Notes: generated by a model not told the origin, from the sequence alone. Positions 9,185-17,636 are shown, numbered from the stretch's first letter. The stretch: 64,000 nt of DNA from Jatrophihabitans sp964252635 (GCF_964252635.1 NZ_CAXUNP010000013.1:32782-96781); one strand, 5' to 3'. Program-made: numbers and translations.

Positions 9185-10428
9185 GGCGACACCTCGGCGG
9201 TCACCGGGTCGAGCGGGGTCACCGGGCGCGGAGCGGGCCGGCGCAGCGTGACCACGATGATGACCGCGGCGCCCACCGCGACCACGACCGCCACCAGCGA
9301 CGCGACCGTGGTCGCGCTCGTATCCCGGTCGAGCGGGGCGACGACGAGGACCTCGGCCAGCATGGTCATCCACACGACGGCCGTCAGCCCGGAGCGTCGC
9401 ACCGCGAGGGCGGCGAGGACGGCGAACTGGACGAGAGCCAGGAAGGACCCGGTCGCGGCGTAGATCCAGCCGGTGTGTACCAGGCCGTGGTAGCCACCGC
9501 CGACGGCACCGACGACGAGCCCGCCGGCCAGCGCGGTCCCGAGGACGACGGCAGCCCCGATCGCCGCGATGAGGGCCAGCGCCTCGCGGACCGTGCGGCG
9601 GTGGTGCTGGTGCGAGGCCAGGCGGCTGAACACCAGGGTGCCCACCGTCTGCGGGAGCCACAGCGCGGCGCGGGTGATGATCGAGCCGGCCGCGTACTGA
9701 GCGGCGGCGCCCGATGCGAGCACGTGCCGCGCGAGCAGCAGGTCCAGGCTGCTCAGCAGCAGCACGCTGCCGTGCCCGTGGCCCGCGTGCAGGATCTCGC
9801 GCAGCAGGCCGAGCCCGTGGTCGACCGTGCGGTGCACGTCGGGTCGGGACAGGGTGAGCCCGACCGCCACCGCGACCAGGGAGCCGACGGCCACACCGGC
9901 GACGGCCGCGGTCGCCGACCGTCCGACGGCGAGTCCGAGCAGCCCCCCGCCGGACCGGCCGGCCTGCTGGATCGCGGTGAGCGCGGCGAACCTGCCGAAC
10001 CGGGCGGCGCCCTGGGCGAAGCCGAGCAGCGGGCCGAAGCAGGTGGTGGGCACGACGGCGGCCGCGACCAGGACGGGGCCCAGGGCGCCGGACAGGTGCA
10101 GGAACGTCGTCAGCGGTTCGGCCAGGGCCGCGAGCACACCGCCGCAGGCCAGCGCGAGCCCGGCGACGGTCACCAGGACACCGGCGGTGTCGCCGGCCGC
10201 CCTGCGCCGCGCGGCGACGGTCTGCACCGCAATGGCCGGGACGGTGCCCACGAGCAGGACGCCGAGCAGCGACACCAGCTCGCCGAACGCGTCATGGTCG
10301 AGCGCGCGTGCGCCGGCCAGCAGCAGGACATAGGCCAGTAGGTTCCCGGCCACGGCGGTCGCGGGCACGGCGAGCACCGCACTGCGGGCGCAGCGCGTCG
10401 TCAATCCCTGCAACGGGGTGGTCAACAT
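9181..10428 (-). CDS. Polysaccharide flippase-like (MOP/Wzx-type) membrane protein
   Basis: About 415 residues from ATG 10428 ('MLTTPLQGLTTRCARSAVL'). A GTG at 10494 would add 22 residues with no obvious role. Ten to twelve hydrophobic helices are spread evenly, with Ala/Leu/Val-rich segments and short charged loops. The opening 'VAGNLLAYVLLLAGARALDHDAFGELVSLLGVL' pattern is that of lipopolysaccharide/teichoic-acid biosynthesis flippases, where an early 'LG...FG' stretch follows helix 1. The stop overlaps the start of the GT-C-like gene by 4 bases. It would move a lipid-linked sugar across the membrane for use by the GT-C-like enzyme. Substrate unknown. Confidence 0.65.
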   Translation of the reverse strand: MLTTPLQGLTTRCARSAVLAVPATAVAGNLLAYVLLLAGARALDHDAFGELVSLLGVLLVGTVPAIAVQTVAARRRAAGDTAGVLVTVAGLALACGGVLAALAEPLTTFLHLSGALGPVLVAAAVVPTTCFGPLLGFAQGAARFGRFAALTAIQQAGRSGGGLLGLAVGRSATAAVAGVAVGSLVAVAVGLTLSRPDVHRTVDHGLGLLREILHAGHGHGSVLLLSSLDLLLARHVLASGAAAQYAAGSIITRAALWLPQTVGTLVFSRLASHQHHRRTVREALALIAAIGAAVVLGTALAGGLVVGAVGGGYHGLVHTGWIYAATGSFLALVQFAVLAALAVRRSGLTAVVWMTMLAEVLVVAPLDRDTSATTVASLVAVVVAVGAAVIIVVTLRRPAPRPVTPLDPVTAEVSP

Positions 10429-10572
10429 GGGTCCATACGTCGGTACCGGCACCGCAAGGTTGCCTGCCCCGTCGGCCTTGCGCAAGCGACGCACCGCGGC
10501 GCTCTGGTCTGGCGCCGGCCGTGGCCATCCTTGCTACAGTGCCTTGCCGGTTTCAAACGTTTGGGGTTTGTC

Positions 10573-10740
10573 ATGCGCACTGTCGTGTCCTCGGTTGCTG
10601 CTGCCCTGGTGGCGCTCGCTCTCGCTGCCGTCGCGGCCTATGGAGTGGTGGCCGCCAACACCAGCGCGCCGTCCAAGAACCCCGCCGGGCAGAACCACAA
10701 CGGCGACGTCGGCTCGAACTCCGCCTTCTACGGCAACTGA
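10573..10740 (+). CDS. Small membrane-anchored protein, DUF2613-like
   Basis: A 55-residue protein: a single N-terminal hydrophobic helix ('VVSSVAAALVALALAAVAAY'), then a short polar, Asn/Ser-rich tail ending in 'SAFYGN'. The length, lone helix and terminal 'YGN' resemble the DUF2613 family of mycobacteria and relatives, whose function is unknown. ATG at 10573 is chosen because it starts just before the helix; a TTG at 10531 would add 14 poorly convincing residues. It sits 5 bases before a DUF3068 gene on the same strand, so the two are likely co-transcribed. It probably faces outward and may assist an envelope complex. Confidence 0.65.
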   Translation: MRTVVSSVAAALVALALAAVAAYGVVAANTSAPSKNPAGQNHNGDVGSNSAFYGN

Positions 10741-10745
10741 CGCCG

Positions 10746-11807
10746 ATGGCTCACGACGGCATGGCGGACGGTCAGGAGCCGCGTCGAGGTGGCACCGCGC
10801 GACGCGTCTTCGGCGTCCTCCTCATCGGCGTCGGCGTCTTCGGGATCGTGATGGCGTTCGTCTTCCCGTTCGTCATCGTGCCGCACTCGAAGAAGACCCC
10901 GCTCGACCTCGACATCACGCAGCGTTCCAGCGGCCCGGCCAAACTGCTGGACCCGAAGACCAACACCCTGCAGAACGTGCAGCTGCGGGCGACGCGGGTC
11001 GTCAAGACCGATTCCAAGTACTCGAACGACACCGACACGACCGTCAACGAGACGCTGTGCATCGTCAAGGTCGTCGGCAACACGCCGGACTGCACGAAGG
11101 ACAGCCGGCTGCTGAGCCTGACCACCGATCGCGTCACGGCCAACCGCAAGAGCGGCGAAGCGGTGCACGTCGCGGGTTGGAACGAGAACGTCAACGGCAA
11201 GTCGGTGCGTCACACGGGGCTGTCGTACAAGTTCCCCATCGACACCGAGAAGAAGACGTACCAGTTCTACGAACCCGATCTGACGGCCGCGTTCCCGGCG
11301 ACCTACCAGGGCACCGAGAAGGTCAAGGGGCTCAAGACGTACAAGTTCGTGTCGAACACCGGTCAGCAGAAGTACAAGCTCTTCGGCACCATCGCCGGCT
11401 TCTACACCGACACGCGGACGGTGTGGGTCGAGCCGCAGACCGGCACGATCGTCAAAGGCACCGAGCACCAGGTGCAGAACCTGGGCGACGCGAACGGCAA
11501 GCCCGGCCAGCTGGCTCTCGACACCACGCTGAGCTTCGAGGACAGCGCGATCACGTACCAGACCAACTACGCGAAGAGCAAGATCGACGATCTCAAGCTC
11601 GCCGGTGTGTGGGCGCCACTGGCCTGCGGCATCGTCGGTCTCCTCGCCCTGGTCGGCGCCTTCCTGCTCCTCGGGCGCAGACGACGCCCGGCCACGGGTG
11701 GGGACGGTGGCCAGCACCGTCCCGGCGGCGGCCCCGGGGACGGCCCGGACGACGGTTCGGACTACGACCCGAACTACTCGCCCTTCGCGGGCAGCACGCA
11801 CACGTAG
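10746..11807 (+). CDS. DUF3068 (PorA-annotated) family membrane protein
   Basis: 353 residues. A short cytoplasmic N-terminus leads into one helix ('VFGVLLIGVGVFGIVMAFVF'). A ~260-residue extracytoplasmic beta-rich domain with many Lys/Thr/Tyr follows. A second helix, 'APLACGIVGLLALVGAFLLL', lies near residues 285-305, with a Gly/Asp-rich tail behind it. This two-helix layout with 'GTIVKGTEHQ' in the outer domain is that of DUF3068, which databases often label porin PorA family although porin activity is not general. Another in-frame ATG lies 15 bases further on. Its 3' end overlaps the convergent methyltransferase by 34 bases. Function unproven; an envelope role fits the context. Confidence 0.75.
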   Translation: MAHDGMADGQEPRRGGTARRVFGVLLIGVGVFGIVMAFVFPFVIVPHSKKTPLDLDITQRSSGPAKLLDPKTNTLQNVQLRATRVVKTDSKYSNDTDTTVNETLCIVKVVGNTPDCTKDSRLLSLTTDRVTANRKSGEAVHVAGWNENVNGKSVRHTGLSYKFPIDTEKKTYQFYEPDLTAAFPATYQGTEKVKGLKTYKFVSNTGQQKYKLFGTIAGFYTDTRTVWVEPQTGTIVKGTEHQVQNLGDANGKPGQLALDTTLSFEDSAITYQTNYAKSKIDDLKLAGVWAPLACGIVGLLALVGAFLLLGRRRRPATGGDGGQHRPGGGPGDGPDDGSDYDPNYSPFAGSTHT

Positions 11808-12607
11808 ATCGCGGTCCCGGGCAGGATCGCCCCGCGCAAGGGCGACCACTGACCCCACACCTGCGTGTGACCCGCGGGCCACTCGGGCTCGACGACGTCG
11901 ACGAGCTGCAGGCCGGCCGCGGTGATCTCGCGGACGCGGTCGCCCAACGTGCGGTGGTGCTCGACGTAGGTCGGCATGCCGTCCTCGTCGTACTCGACGT
12001 AGGGCGTGCGGTCCGAGTACGGCATGGTGGCGACCAGTCCGCCCGGCCCGGGGTCGTCCGGGAACGCCCAGCGGGTCGGGTGGGTGGTCGCGAACACCCA
12101 TCGACCGCCGGGGCGGAGCACCCGCGCCACCTCGCGCATCAGCCGGGCGCTGTCGGCCACGAACTGGATCGCGCCGAACGCCGTGAAGGCGAGGTCGAAG
12201 GACGCGTCCCGGAACGGGATGTGTTCGGCGTCGGCCTGCACCAGCGGCACGTCGAGACCGGTGTCGGCGTTGCCGGTGCGCGCGTGGCGCAGCATGCCGC
12301 CGGAGAGGTCGAACGCGAACGGGTGGGCGCCCTGCCCGACCAGCCAGCGCGAGCACATCGCCGCGCCGCAACCGACCTCCAGGATGCGGCGACCGCGCAC
12401 GTCGCCCAGCAGGTGCGCGTCCTGCTCGCGCAGGTTCTCGGGGCACCACACGAAGTCGGCCTCGCCGAGGAAGCGGCCGTGCTCGGCCTGGTAGCCGTCG
12501 GCGTCGGTGTCCCACCACGCGCGGCTGGCCCGCACCGAGGTGGGGGAGTCGGCCGGGCGGCGCCCCACGCCGACCGCCTGCCCGACCGAGCCGTCACCGG
12601 AGGACAT
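11774..12607 (-). CDS. Class I SAM-dependent methyltransferase
   Basis: 277 residues with a Methyltransf_11-type Rossmann core. Motif I is 'ILEVGCGAAMCSRWL' (about residues 75-88), the acidic end of strand 2 is 'FAFDLSGGML', motif II/III is 'PLVQADAEHIPF', and 'VLRPGGRWVF' closes the core. The protein starts at ATG 12607, facing the divergent esterase across about 48 bases. The C-terminal half contains many aromatic and acidic residues that could bind a substrate, but no diagnostic pocket is recognised. The last 34 bases overlap the DUF3068 gene. Substrate unknown. Confidence 0.85.
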   Translation of the reverse strand: MSSGDGSVGQAVGVGRRPADSPTSVRASRAWWDTDADGYQAEHGRFLGEADFVWCPENLREQDAHLLGDVRGRRILEVGCGAAMCSRWLVGQGAHPFAFDLSGGMLRHARTGNADTGLDVPLVQADAEHIPFRDASFDLAFTAFGAIQFVADSARLMREVARVLRPGGRWVFATTHPTRWAFPDDPGPGGLVATMPYSDRTPYVEYDEDGMPTYVEHHRTLGDRVREITAAGLQLVDVVEPEWPAGHTQVWGQWSPLRGAILPGTAIYVCVLPAKGE

Positions 12608-12655
12608 ACGCCGACCCTAGTGTTCTGCAGGTTACCGATGAGTAGGGTCCGTGCC

Positions 12656-13630
12656 ATGCCGCTTCCGCTGAGGACCCGCGTGTTCTGGGGCCTGTACCGC
12701 ACCTTCGACGTCGCGCCCGCCATGCAGCAGCCGGCCGACAAGGTCCGCAAGGCCGCCGACCGCCGGGCCAAGTCGCTCGCCCTGCCCGGGTCCAGGTTCA
12801 TCGTGGGCCGGACGGATCCGCGGGTCACGGTTCGCGACGACACCGCCACGCTGCCCGACGGCACGGCCCTGCCCATCCGGGTCTACCGGCCCGGCGCCGC
12901 CCCGTCAGGGGAGCGGCTGCCCGTCGTCCTCAACTTCCACGGGGGCGGCTGGGTGTCGGGCAACATGCGGCAGTCCGAGTGGTGGGCCAGCTCCGTCGCC
13001 GCGGAGGCCGGCGTCGTGGTCGTCTCCGTCGGCTACCGCCTCGCCCCCGAGCACCCGTATCCGAGCCCGCCGGAGGACTGCTACGCGGCCACCGTGTGGG
13101 TGGCCGAGCACGCGGCCGACCTCGGGGTCGACGCCGAGCGGCTCGCGGTCATGGGCGACAGCGCCGGCGGCAACCTGGCCGCGGTGGTGGCCATGATGGC
13201 CCGCGACCGCTCGGGCCCGGCGATCGCGCTGCAGGTGCTGCTCTACCCGTCGGTCGACTTCGTCGGCGACTACCCGTCCGAGGACGAGAACGCGCACGCG
13301 CCCGTCCTGGCCAAGAAGGACCTCGACAACGTCCCGGACCTGTACTTCCACGGCACCGATCACGAGCGGGGGGAGCCGTACGCCTCGCCGCTGCGCGGCA
13401 CCCACGAGAACCTGCCGCCGGCGCTGATCCAGACGGCCCAGTACGACCCGTTGCGCGACCACGGCCTCGCCTACGCGGCGGCGCTGCGAGAGGCGGGGGT
13501 CGCGGCGCGCCACACCAACTACGTGAACGCCGTGCACGGCTACATCTCGCTGCCCGGGGTCGTTCCCGCGGCGCGGCAGGCGCTGGGCGAGGCCGCAGCC
13601 GAGATCCGCAGCGCGCTGGGAGCCGGCTGA
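12656..13630 (+). CDS. Alpha/beta hydrolase, hormone-sensitive-lipase-like esterase
   Basis: 324 residues from ATG 12656; an in-frame ATG at 12638 would add six residues. HSL/GDXG-family esterases hydrolyse short acyl esters. The oxyanion-hole motif 'HGGGW' follows 'VVLNF', the nucleophile motif is 'MGDSAGGNLAAV', the acid is in 'QYDPLRDHGLAY' and the catalytic His in 'NAVHGYIS'. The full triad is intact and no signal peptide is seen. It is divergent from the methyltransferase gene and upstream of rpsA. Natural substrate unknown. Confidence 0.88.
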   Translation: MPLPLRTRVFWGLYRTFDVAPAMQQPADKVRKAADRRAKSLALPGSRFIVGRTDPRVTVRDDTATLPDGTALPIRVYRPGAAPSGERLPVVLNFHGGGWVSGNMRQSEWWASSVAAEAGVVVVSVGYRLAPEHPYPSPPEDCYAATVWVAEHAADLGVDAERLAVMGDSAGGNLAAVVAMMARDRSGPAIALQVLLYPSVDFVGDYPSEDENAHAPVLAKKDLDNVPDLYFHGTDHERGEPYASPLRGTHENLPPALIQTAQYDPLRDHGLAYAAALREAGVAARHTNYVNAVHGYISLPGVVPAARQALGEAAAEIRSALGAG

Positions 13631-13767
13631 CCGCCGCAGATTTCGGCGAAGCTGAGCGGGCGGGTATTGTCGTATGTGGACAGGTCTGCGGCCTCGATCA
13701 GGCGTAGGCCCCAGAAATCAGGCCTCTCCGCGACCGACCACTCACATTGTCAGGATCCATCCACTCA

Positions 13768-15261
13768 ATGACGTCCACCGTAGAAGCACCGGCCGGCTCG
13801 ACCACCTCGGGCGGCACCCCGCAAGTAGCCATCAACGACATCGGCACCGCTGAGGACTTCCTCGCAGCCATCGACCAGACGATCAAGTACTTCAACGACG
13901 GCGACATCGTCGAGGGCACCATCGTCAAGGTCGACCGGGACGAGGTCCTGCTCGACATCGGCTACAAGACCGAGGGCGTCATCCCCTCGCGCGAACTCTC
14001 GATCAAGCACGACGTCGACCCCAACGAGGTCGTTTCCGTGGGCGACGAGGTCGAGGCCCTGGTCCTCCAGAAGGAGGACAAGGAAGGCCGCCTGATCCTG
14101 TCCAAGAAGCGCGCGCAGTACGAGCGCGCCTGGGGCACGATCGAGGAGAAGAAGGACAACGACGAGGTCGTCGAGGGCACCGTCATCGAGGTCGTCAAGG
14201 GCGGTCTGATCCTGGACATCGGCCTGCGCGGCTTCCTGCCCGCGTCGCTGGTCGAGATGCGCCGCGTGCGCGACCTGCAGCCCTACGTCGGCAAGACGCT
14301 CGAGGCCAAGATCATCGAGCTCGACAAGAACCGCAACAACGTGGTGCTCTCGCGCCGTGCGTGGCTCGAGCAGACCCAGTCCGAGGTGCGCAGCGAGTTC
14401 CTGAACAAGCTGGCCAAGGGCCAGGTCCGCACCGGTGTCGTGTCCTCGATCGTCAACTTCGGTGCGTTCGTGGACCTCGGCGGCGTCGACGGTCTCGTGC
14501 ACGTCTCCGAGCTGTCCTGGAAGCACATCGACCACCCGTCCGAGGTCGTCGAGGTGGGCCAGGAGGTCACCGTCGAGGTACTGGACATCGACCTGGACCG
14601 CGAGCGCGTCTCGCTGTCGCTCAAGGCGACCCAGGAAGACCCGTGGCGGCACTTCGCCCGCACCCACCAGATCGGCCAGGTCGTGCCCGGCAAGGTCACG
14701 AAGCTGGTTCCGTTCGGTGCGTTCGTCCGCGTCCAGGACGGCATCGAGGGTCTGGTGCACATCTCCGAGCTGGCCGAGCGTCACGTCGAGATCCCGGAGC
14801 AGGTCGTCAACGTGGGCGACGACCTTCTCGTTAAGGTCATCGACATCGACCTCGAGCGGCGCCGCATCTCGCTGTCGCTCAAGCAGGCCAACGAGGGTGC
14901 GCTCACCGACGACTCGTTCGACCCGGCGCAGTACGGCATGGAAGCCCAGTACGACGACAAGGGCAACTACATCTACCCCGAGGGCTTCGACCCCGAGACC
15001 AACGAGTGGCTCGAAGGCTACGACGAGGCTCGCGAGGCGTGGGAGAAGCGTTACGCGTCCGCGCGGGAGCGTTTCGAGGCGCACAAGAAGCAGCTCGAGG
15101 ACGCGCAGAAGGCCGATGCCGACGCGGCGTCGGACTCCGGCGAGGCAACGTCCTACAGCTCGGACGCCCCGTCGACCGGCGACGAGTCGGCCGACACCGG
15201 CGGCTCGCTGGCCTCCGACGAGGCGCTCGCCGCGCTGCGGGAGAAGCTCGCCGGCCGCTGA
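13768..15261 (+). CDS. rpsA: 30S ribosomal protein S1
   Basis: 497 residues with four consecutive S1 (OB-fold) RNA-binding domains at about residues 35-105, 122-187, 208-276 and 293-362. Recognisable core sequences are 'DEVLLDIGYKTEGVIPSREL', 'FLPASLVEMRRVRDL', 'FGAFVDLGGVDGLVHVSEL' and 'FGAFVRVQDGIEGLVHISEL'. The long acidic C-terminal tail is usual for actinobacteria, which have four rather than six S1 repeats. It binds mRNA at the 30S platform to help initiation. ATG 13768 gives the family N-terminus; AGGA lies about 12 bases upstream. A perfect 16-bp hairpin follows the stop. Confidence 0.98.
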   Translation: MTSTVEAPAGSTTSGGTPQVAINDIGTAEDFLAAIDQTIKYFNDGDIVEGTIVKVDRDEVLLDIGYKTEGVIPSRELSIKHDVDPNEVVSVGDEVEALVLQKEDKEGRLILSKKRAQYERAWGTIEEKKDNDEVVEGTVIEVVKGGLILDIGLRGFLPASLVEMRRVRDLQPYVGKTLEAKIIELDKNRNNVVLSRRAWLEQTQSEVRSEFLNKLAKGQVRTGVVSSIVNFGAFVDLGGVDGLVHVSELSWKHIDHPSEVVEVGQEVTVEVLDIDLDRERVSLSLKATQEDPWRHFARTHQIGQVVPGKVTKLVPFGAFVRVQDGIEGLVHISELAERHVEIPEQVVNVGDDLLVKVIDIDLERRRISLSLKQANEGALTDDSFDPAQYGMEAQYDDKGNYIYPEGFDPETNEWLEGYDEAREAWEKRYASARERFEAHKKQLEDAQKADADAASDSGEATSYSSDAPSTGDESADTGGSLASDEALAALREKLAGR

Positions 15262-15274
15262 GCAGCAGCCATTG

Positions 15275-15311
15275 ACGAAGGGCCCCGGGATGACCTCCCG
15301 GGGCCCTTCGT
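15275..15311 (+). terminator. Rho-independent-like hairpin after rpsA
   Basis: A perfect 16-bp stem (arms 15275-15290 and 15296-15311) encloses a 5-base loop, 13 bases after the rpsA stop. The stem is very GC-rich. The following bases (cgttcttgg) give only a weak T-run, as is common for actinobacterial terminators. Confidence 0.8.
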
Positions 15312-15340
15312 CGTTCTTGGCTGACGTCCTCCACCTGCCC

Positions 15341-15414
15341 TGCGCCCGAGTGGTCAGTTGCGTGTCGAGTGGTCGCCTGCAGCTGACCATTGGGCGCAGA
15401 ACCGACCACTCGGG
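15341..15414. repeat. Cluster of direct and inverted copies of a ~9-bp unit between rpsA and coaE
   Basis: The unit cgagtggtc occurs at 15347-15355 and 15366-15374. Its reverse complement lies at 15404-15412, and a diverged inverted copy (gaccattgg) at about 15385-15393. The outer pair extends to 11 bases (cccgagtggtc / gaccactcggg). The segment 15341-15356 also pairs imperfectly with 15384-15398. It could fold as a long hairpin, bind a protein, or be an intergenic repeat element. Confidence 0.7.
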
Positions 15415-15448
15415 TGTGTGGACGCGGCCGGCGACTACGGTCACCCTC

Positions 15449-16045
15449 ATGCGCGTCGGGCTGACCGGGGGAGTGGGGTCGGGCAAGAGCACGGTGGCGC
15501 GGCTGCTGGCCGAGCACGGTGCCGTGGTGATCGACGCCGACGCCGTCGCCCGCGAGGTCATGGCCAAGGGCACCCCGAGCCTGGCGCAGGTCGTCGACGC
15601 GTTCGGCGAACACGTGCTGACCGCGGACGGCGAGCTGGACCGTCCGGCCGTCGCCGCGCTCGTGTTCTCCGACGAGCAACGGCTGCAGCAGCTGAACGGC
15701 ATCATCCACCCGCTGGTCCGCGCTCGCGTCGCCGAAGTGGTGGCCGCCACCGATCCCGACGACGTCGTCGTGCACGACGTGCCGCTGCTGGTCGAGACGA
15801 ACCCGTCGGGCGACGGGTACGACCTCGTCCTGGTCGTGCAGGCCTCGTTGGCAACCCGTCTCGCCCGCCTGGCGGAACGGGGGATGGGCGAGCAGGACGC
15901 GCGAGAGCGGATGGCCCGCCAGGCCGACGACGAGCAGCGCCGGGCCGTCGCCGACGTGGTGATCGACAACGACGGCTCGCTGGCTGATCTGCGTAGCGAG
16001 GTGGAGCGCGCCTGGGTGCGGATCGTCGCTGCGCAGGGCGGCTGA
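15449..16045 (+). CDS. coaE: Dephospho-CoA kinase
   Basis: 198 residues, the usual bacterial length. It phosphorylates the 3'-OH of dephospho-CoA in the last step of CoA synthesis. The P-loop 'GLTGGVGSGKSTVARLL' is at the N-terminus, followed by 'VIDADAVAREVM', which binds the acceptor, and 'IIHPLVRARV' with the CoaE-specific His-Pro. The lid region is 'RLARLAERGMGEQDARERMA' and a typical C-terminal 'VIDNDGSLADL' follows. rpsA-coaE order is conserved in actinobacteria. Here the hairpin and inverted repeats between them suggest separate transcription. Confidence 0.97.
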   Translation: MRVGLTGGVGSGKSTVARLLAEHGAVVIDADAVAREVMAKGTPSLAQVVDAFGEHVLTADGELDRPAVAALVFSDEQRLQQLNGIIHPLVRARVAEVVAATDPDDVVVHDVPLLVETNPSGDGYDLVLVVQASLATRLARLAERGMGEQDARERMARQADDEQRRAVADVVIDNDGSLADLRSEVERAWVRIVAAQGG

Positions 16046-16126
16046 GGCCCCACCTGAGTTGGAGGGCGTCGAGCGCATCGGATAGAGTCGTCGATCGGCG
16101 CGCGGCACGAAAATTGTCGCGAGTCT

Positions 16127-16199
16127 GCGGACGTAGCGCAGCTGGTAGCGCATCACCTTGCCAAGGTGAGGGTCGCGGGTTCGAATCCCGTCGTCCGCT
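16127..16199 (+). tRNA. tRNA-Gly (GCC)
   Basis: 73-base cloverleaf. The acceptor stem gcggacg pairs with cgtccgc, the anticodon GCC is at 16160-16162, and the T-loop is ttcgaat. CCA is not encoded. Confidence 0.96.
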
Positions 16200-16222
16200 C
16201 GAAGGCACCGTCTCGTCAGTAC

Positions 16223-16294
16223 GGCGGCGTGGCCGAGTGGCTTAGGCAAGGGCCTGCAAAGCCCTGTACGCGGGTTCGATTCCCGCCGCCGCCT
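16223..16294 (+). tRNA. tRNA-Cys (GCA)
   Basis: 72-base cloverleaf. The acceptor stem ggcggcg pairs with cgccgcc, the anticodon GCA is at 16256-16258, and the T-arm is gcggg-ttcgatt-cccgc. CCA is not encoded. Confidence 0.95.
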
Positions 16295-16330
16295 CGACAA
16301 CATCACCGCCGGCAACGGCGGTGTGCATAA

Positions 16331-16405
<75 letters not shown>

Positions 16406-16440
16406 AACGCGCAGGCCGGCGGGTCCACGTTGCGCGACGT

Positions 16441-16530
16441 TCAACCCGACGGGACCAGGACCCGCAGTTCCCGTCGGGATCGCAGACCCAGCTTGGTGAA
16501 GATGTTCCGACGACGGGACTCCCGTCGGGC
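16441..16530 (-). pseudogene. C-terminal relic of a LuxR/NarL-type HTH regulator
   Basis: Reading the reverse strand towards a TGA at 16441-16443 gives 'RNIFTKLGLRSRRELRVLV' followed by 'PSG'. This is the recognition-helix end of a LuxR (GerE) domain, where 'NIFTKLGLRSR' is nearly consensus. Upstream the same frame loses similarity and meets a TGA within about 30 codons, and no start or dimerisation region is found. It is a leftover of a degraded regulator next to the tRNA cluster. Nothing else is convincing in 16406-16652. The short inverted repeats of cccgacggga within the relic are incidental or part of the decay. Confidence 0.5.
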
Positions 16531-16652
16531 TCGCCCAGGACTACGCACTGGTCAAGGGTTCTTCGCGGGACGGCTAGGAGCTGTGGTTGCGCGACCTGCT
16601 GACCAACACCCTCGGCGGATCCGCTGCCGCAGCGGCGCCCTCGCACGCCGTC

Positions 16653-17636
16653 TCAGGTCGTGACGACGATCTTGCGGCCGGCGTACAGGCCCTGGTCGAA
16701 ACGCCGGTGTGCCTCGACCACGTCGTCGAATCCGAAAACCGTATCGACGGCCGGTTGCAGGGCGCCGAGCCGCACGCCGGCGGCCATGAACGCCGCGGTG
16801 CGTGTCAGCTCCGGCCCGTCCAGCAGGTGGTCCCAGCCGCGATAGTTCAGCACCGTCGACGGCGAGTCGACCGGCTGCGGGGTGGGACGTGGGTCGAGGA
16901 ATCCCCCGGCCACGAGAACACCGCCCGGGCGTGCGGCCCTCAGCAGGTCCTGCTGACCAGGACCACTGATGAGATCGAACACGACGTCCGCGCCCTCACT
17001 GCCGGTGAGACGACGGGTCTCGTCGACAACGTTCTCCGCGTCCGTGGCGATGACCGCCGTCGCGCCGGCGGAGAGCAACTCGTCGATTCTCTCGGCGCTG
17101 CGTGTCACGGCAATGGGCACAGCACCGATCTCGTTGGCGATCTGCATCGCCATCCGGCCGACGGCACCCGACGCCCCGGCGACGAGGACGTGGTCGGCGG
17201 GTCGCAGCCCCGCCATCTCGATCAACGACCCGTAGGCCGTCGCGAAGGCGACCCAGATCGACGCCGCGTGGGGGACGTCGAGCCCTGCCGGGCGGGGGAT
17301 CACCGCGGTGGCGGGTAGCGTGACGTGCTGCGCGTACGCACCCCTGACCGCGGAGTCGGGCAACGCCGCGACGATGACCGCGTCGCCGACCCGCAACGTC
17401 GAGACCTCAGCACCGACCGCGTCGACGATGCCGGTGCCCTCGATACCCAGCCGGGCGTGCGGCAGCGGCACCGGCGCGGGGGAGCGTCCCGAGCGCATCA
17501 TGGCGTCGAGCGGGTTGACGGCGAACGCCTCGAGGCGCACGCGGACCTCGTGCTCGGCGGGCTCCGGCTCGGATTCGCCGACGATGTGCAGGACCTCGGG
17601 CCCGCCGAACTCGTCGAAGACGACGACCTTGGACAT
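16653..17636 (-). CDS. NADP-dependent quinone-oxidoreductase-like MDR protein
   Basis: 327 residues, medium-chain dehydrogenase/reductase of the zinc-free quinone oxidoreductase branch. It has an N-terminal GroES-like half with 'GPEVLHIVGESEPEPAEHEV' and 'VNPLDAMMRSG', then a Rossmann half with 'VLVAGASGAVGRMAMQIA' for NADPH. The zinc-ligand cysteines of alcohol dehydrogenases are absent. ATG 17636 is supported by GAGGAGA just upstream. It is transcribed divergently from an HxlR regulator across 82 bases that hold two copies of a taccgatcg motif, so it is probably the regulator's target. Such pairs often respond to electrophiles or quinones. Confidence 0.9.
   Translation of the reverse strand: MSKVVVFDEFGGPEVLHIVGESEPEPAEHEVRVRLEAFAVNPLDAMMRSGRSPAPVPLPHARLGIEGTGIVDAVGAEVSTLRVGDAVIVAALPDSAVRGAYAQHVTLPATAVIPRPAGLDVPHAASIWVAFATAYGSLIEMAGLRPADHVLVAGASGAVGRMAMQIANEIGAVPIAVTRSAERIDELLSAGATAVIATDAENVVDETRRLTGSEGADVVFDLISGPGQQDLLRAARPGGVLVAGGFLDPRPTPQPVDSPSTVLNYRGWDHLLDGPELTRTAAFMAAGVRLGALQPAVDTVFGFDDVVEAHRRFDQGLYAGRKIVVTT

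Noticed and set aside
10728..12518. Reverse-strand open frame of about 600 codons across the DUF3068 and methyltransferase genes
   Set aside because: Lies out of frame with the methyltransferase and antisense to DUF3068; no recognisable domain.
13765..16053. Reverse-strand open frame across rpsA and coaE
   Set aside because: It is antisense to two well-conserved core genes. Its repetitive Leu/Asp/Val sequence reflects the codon bias of the S1 repeats.
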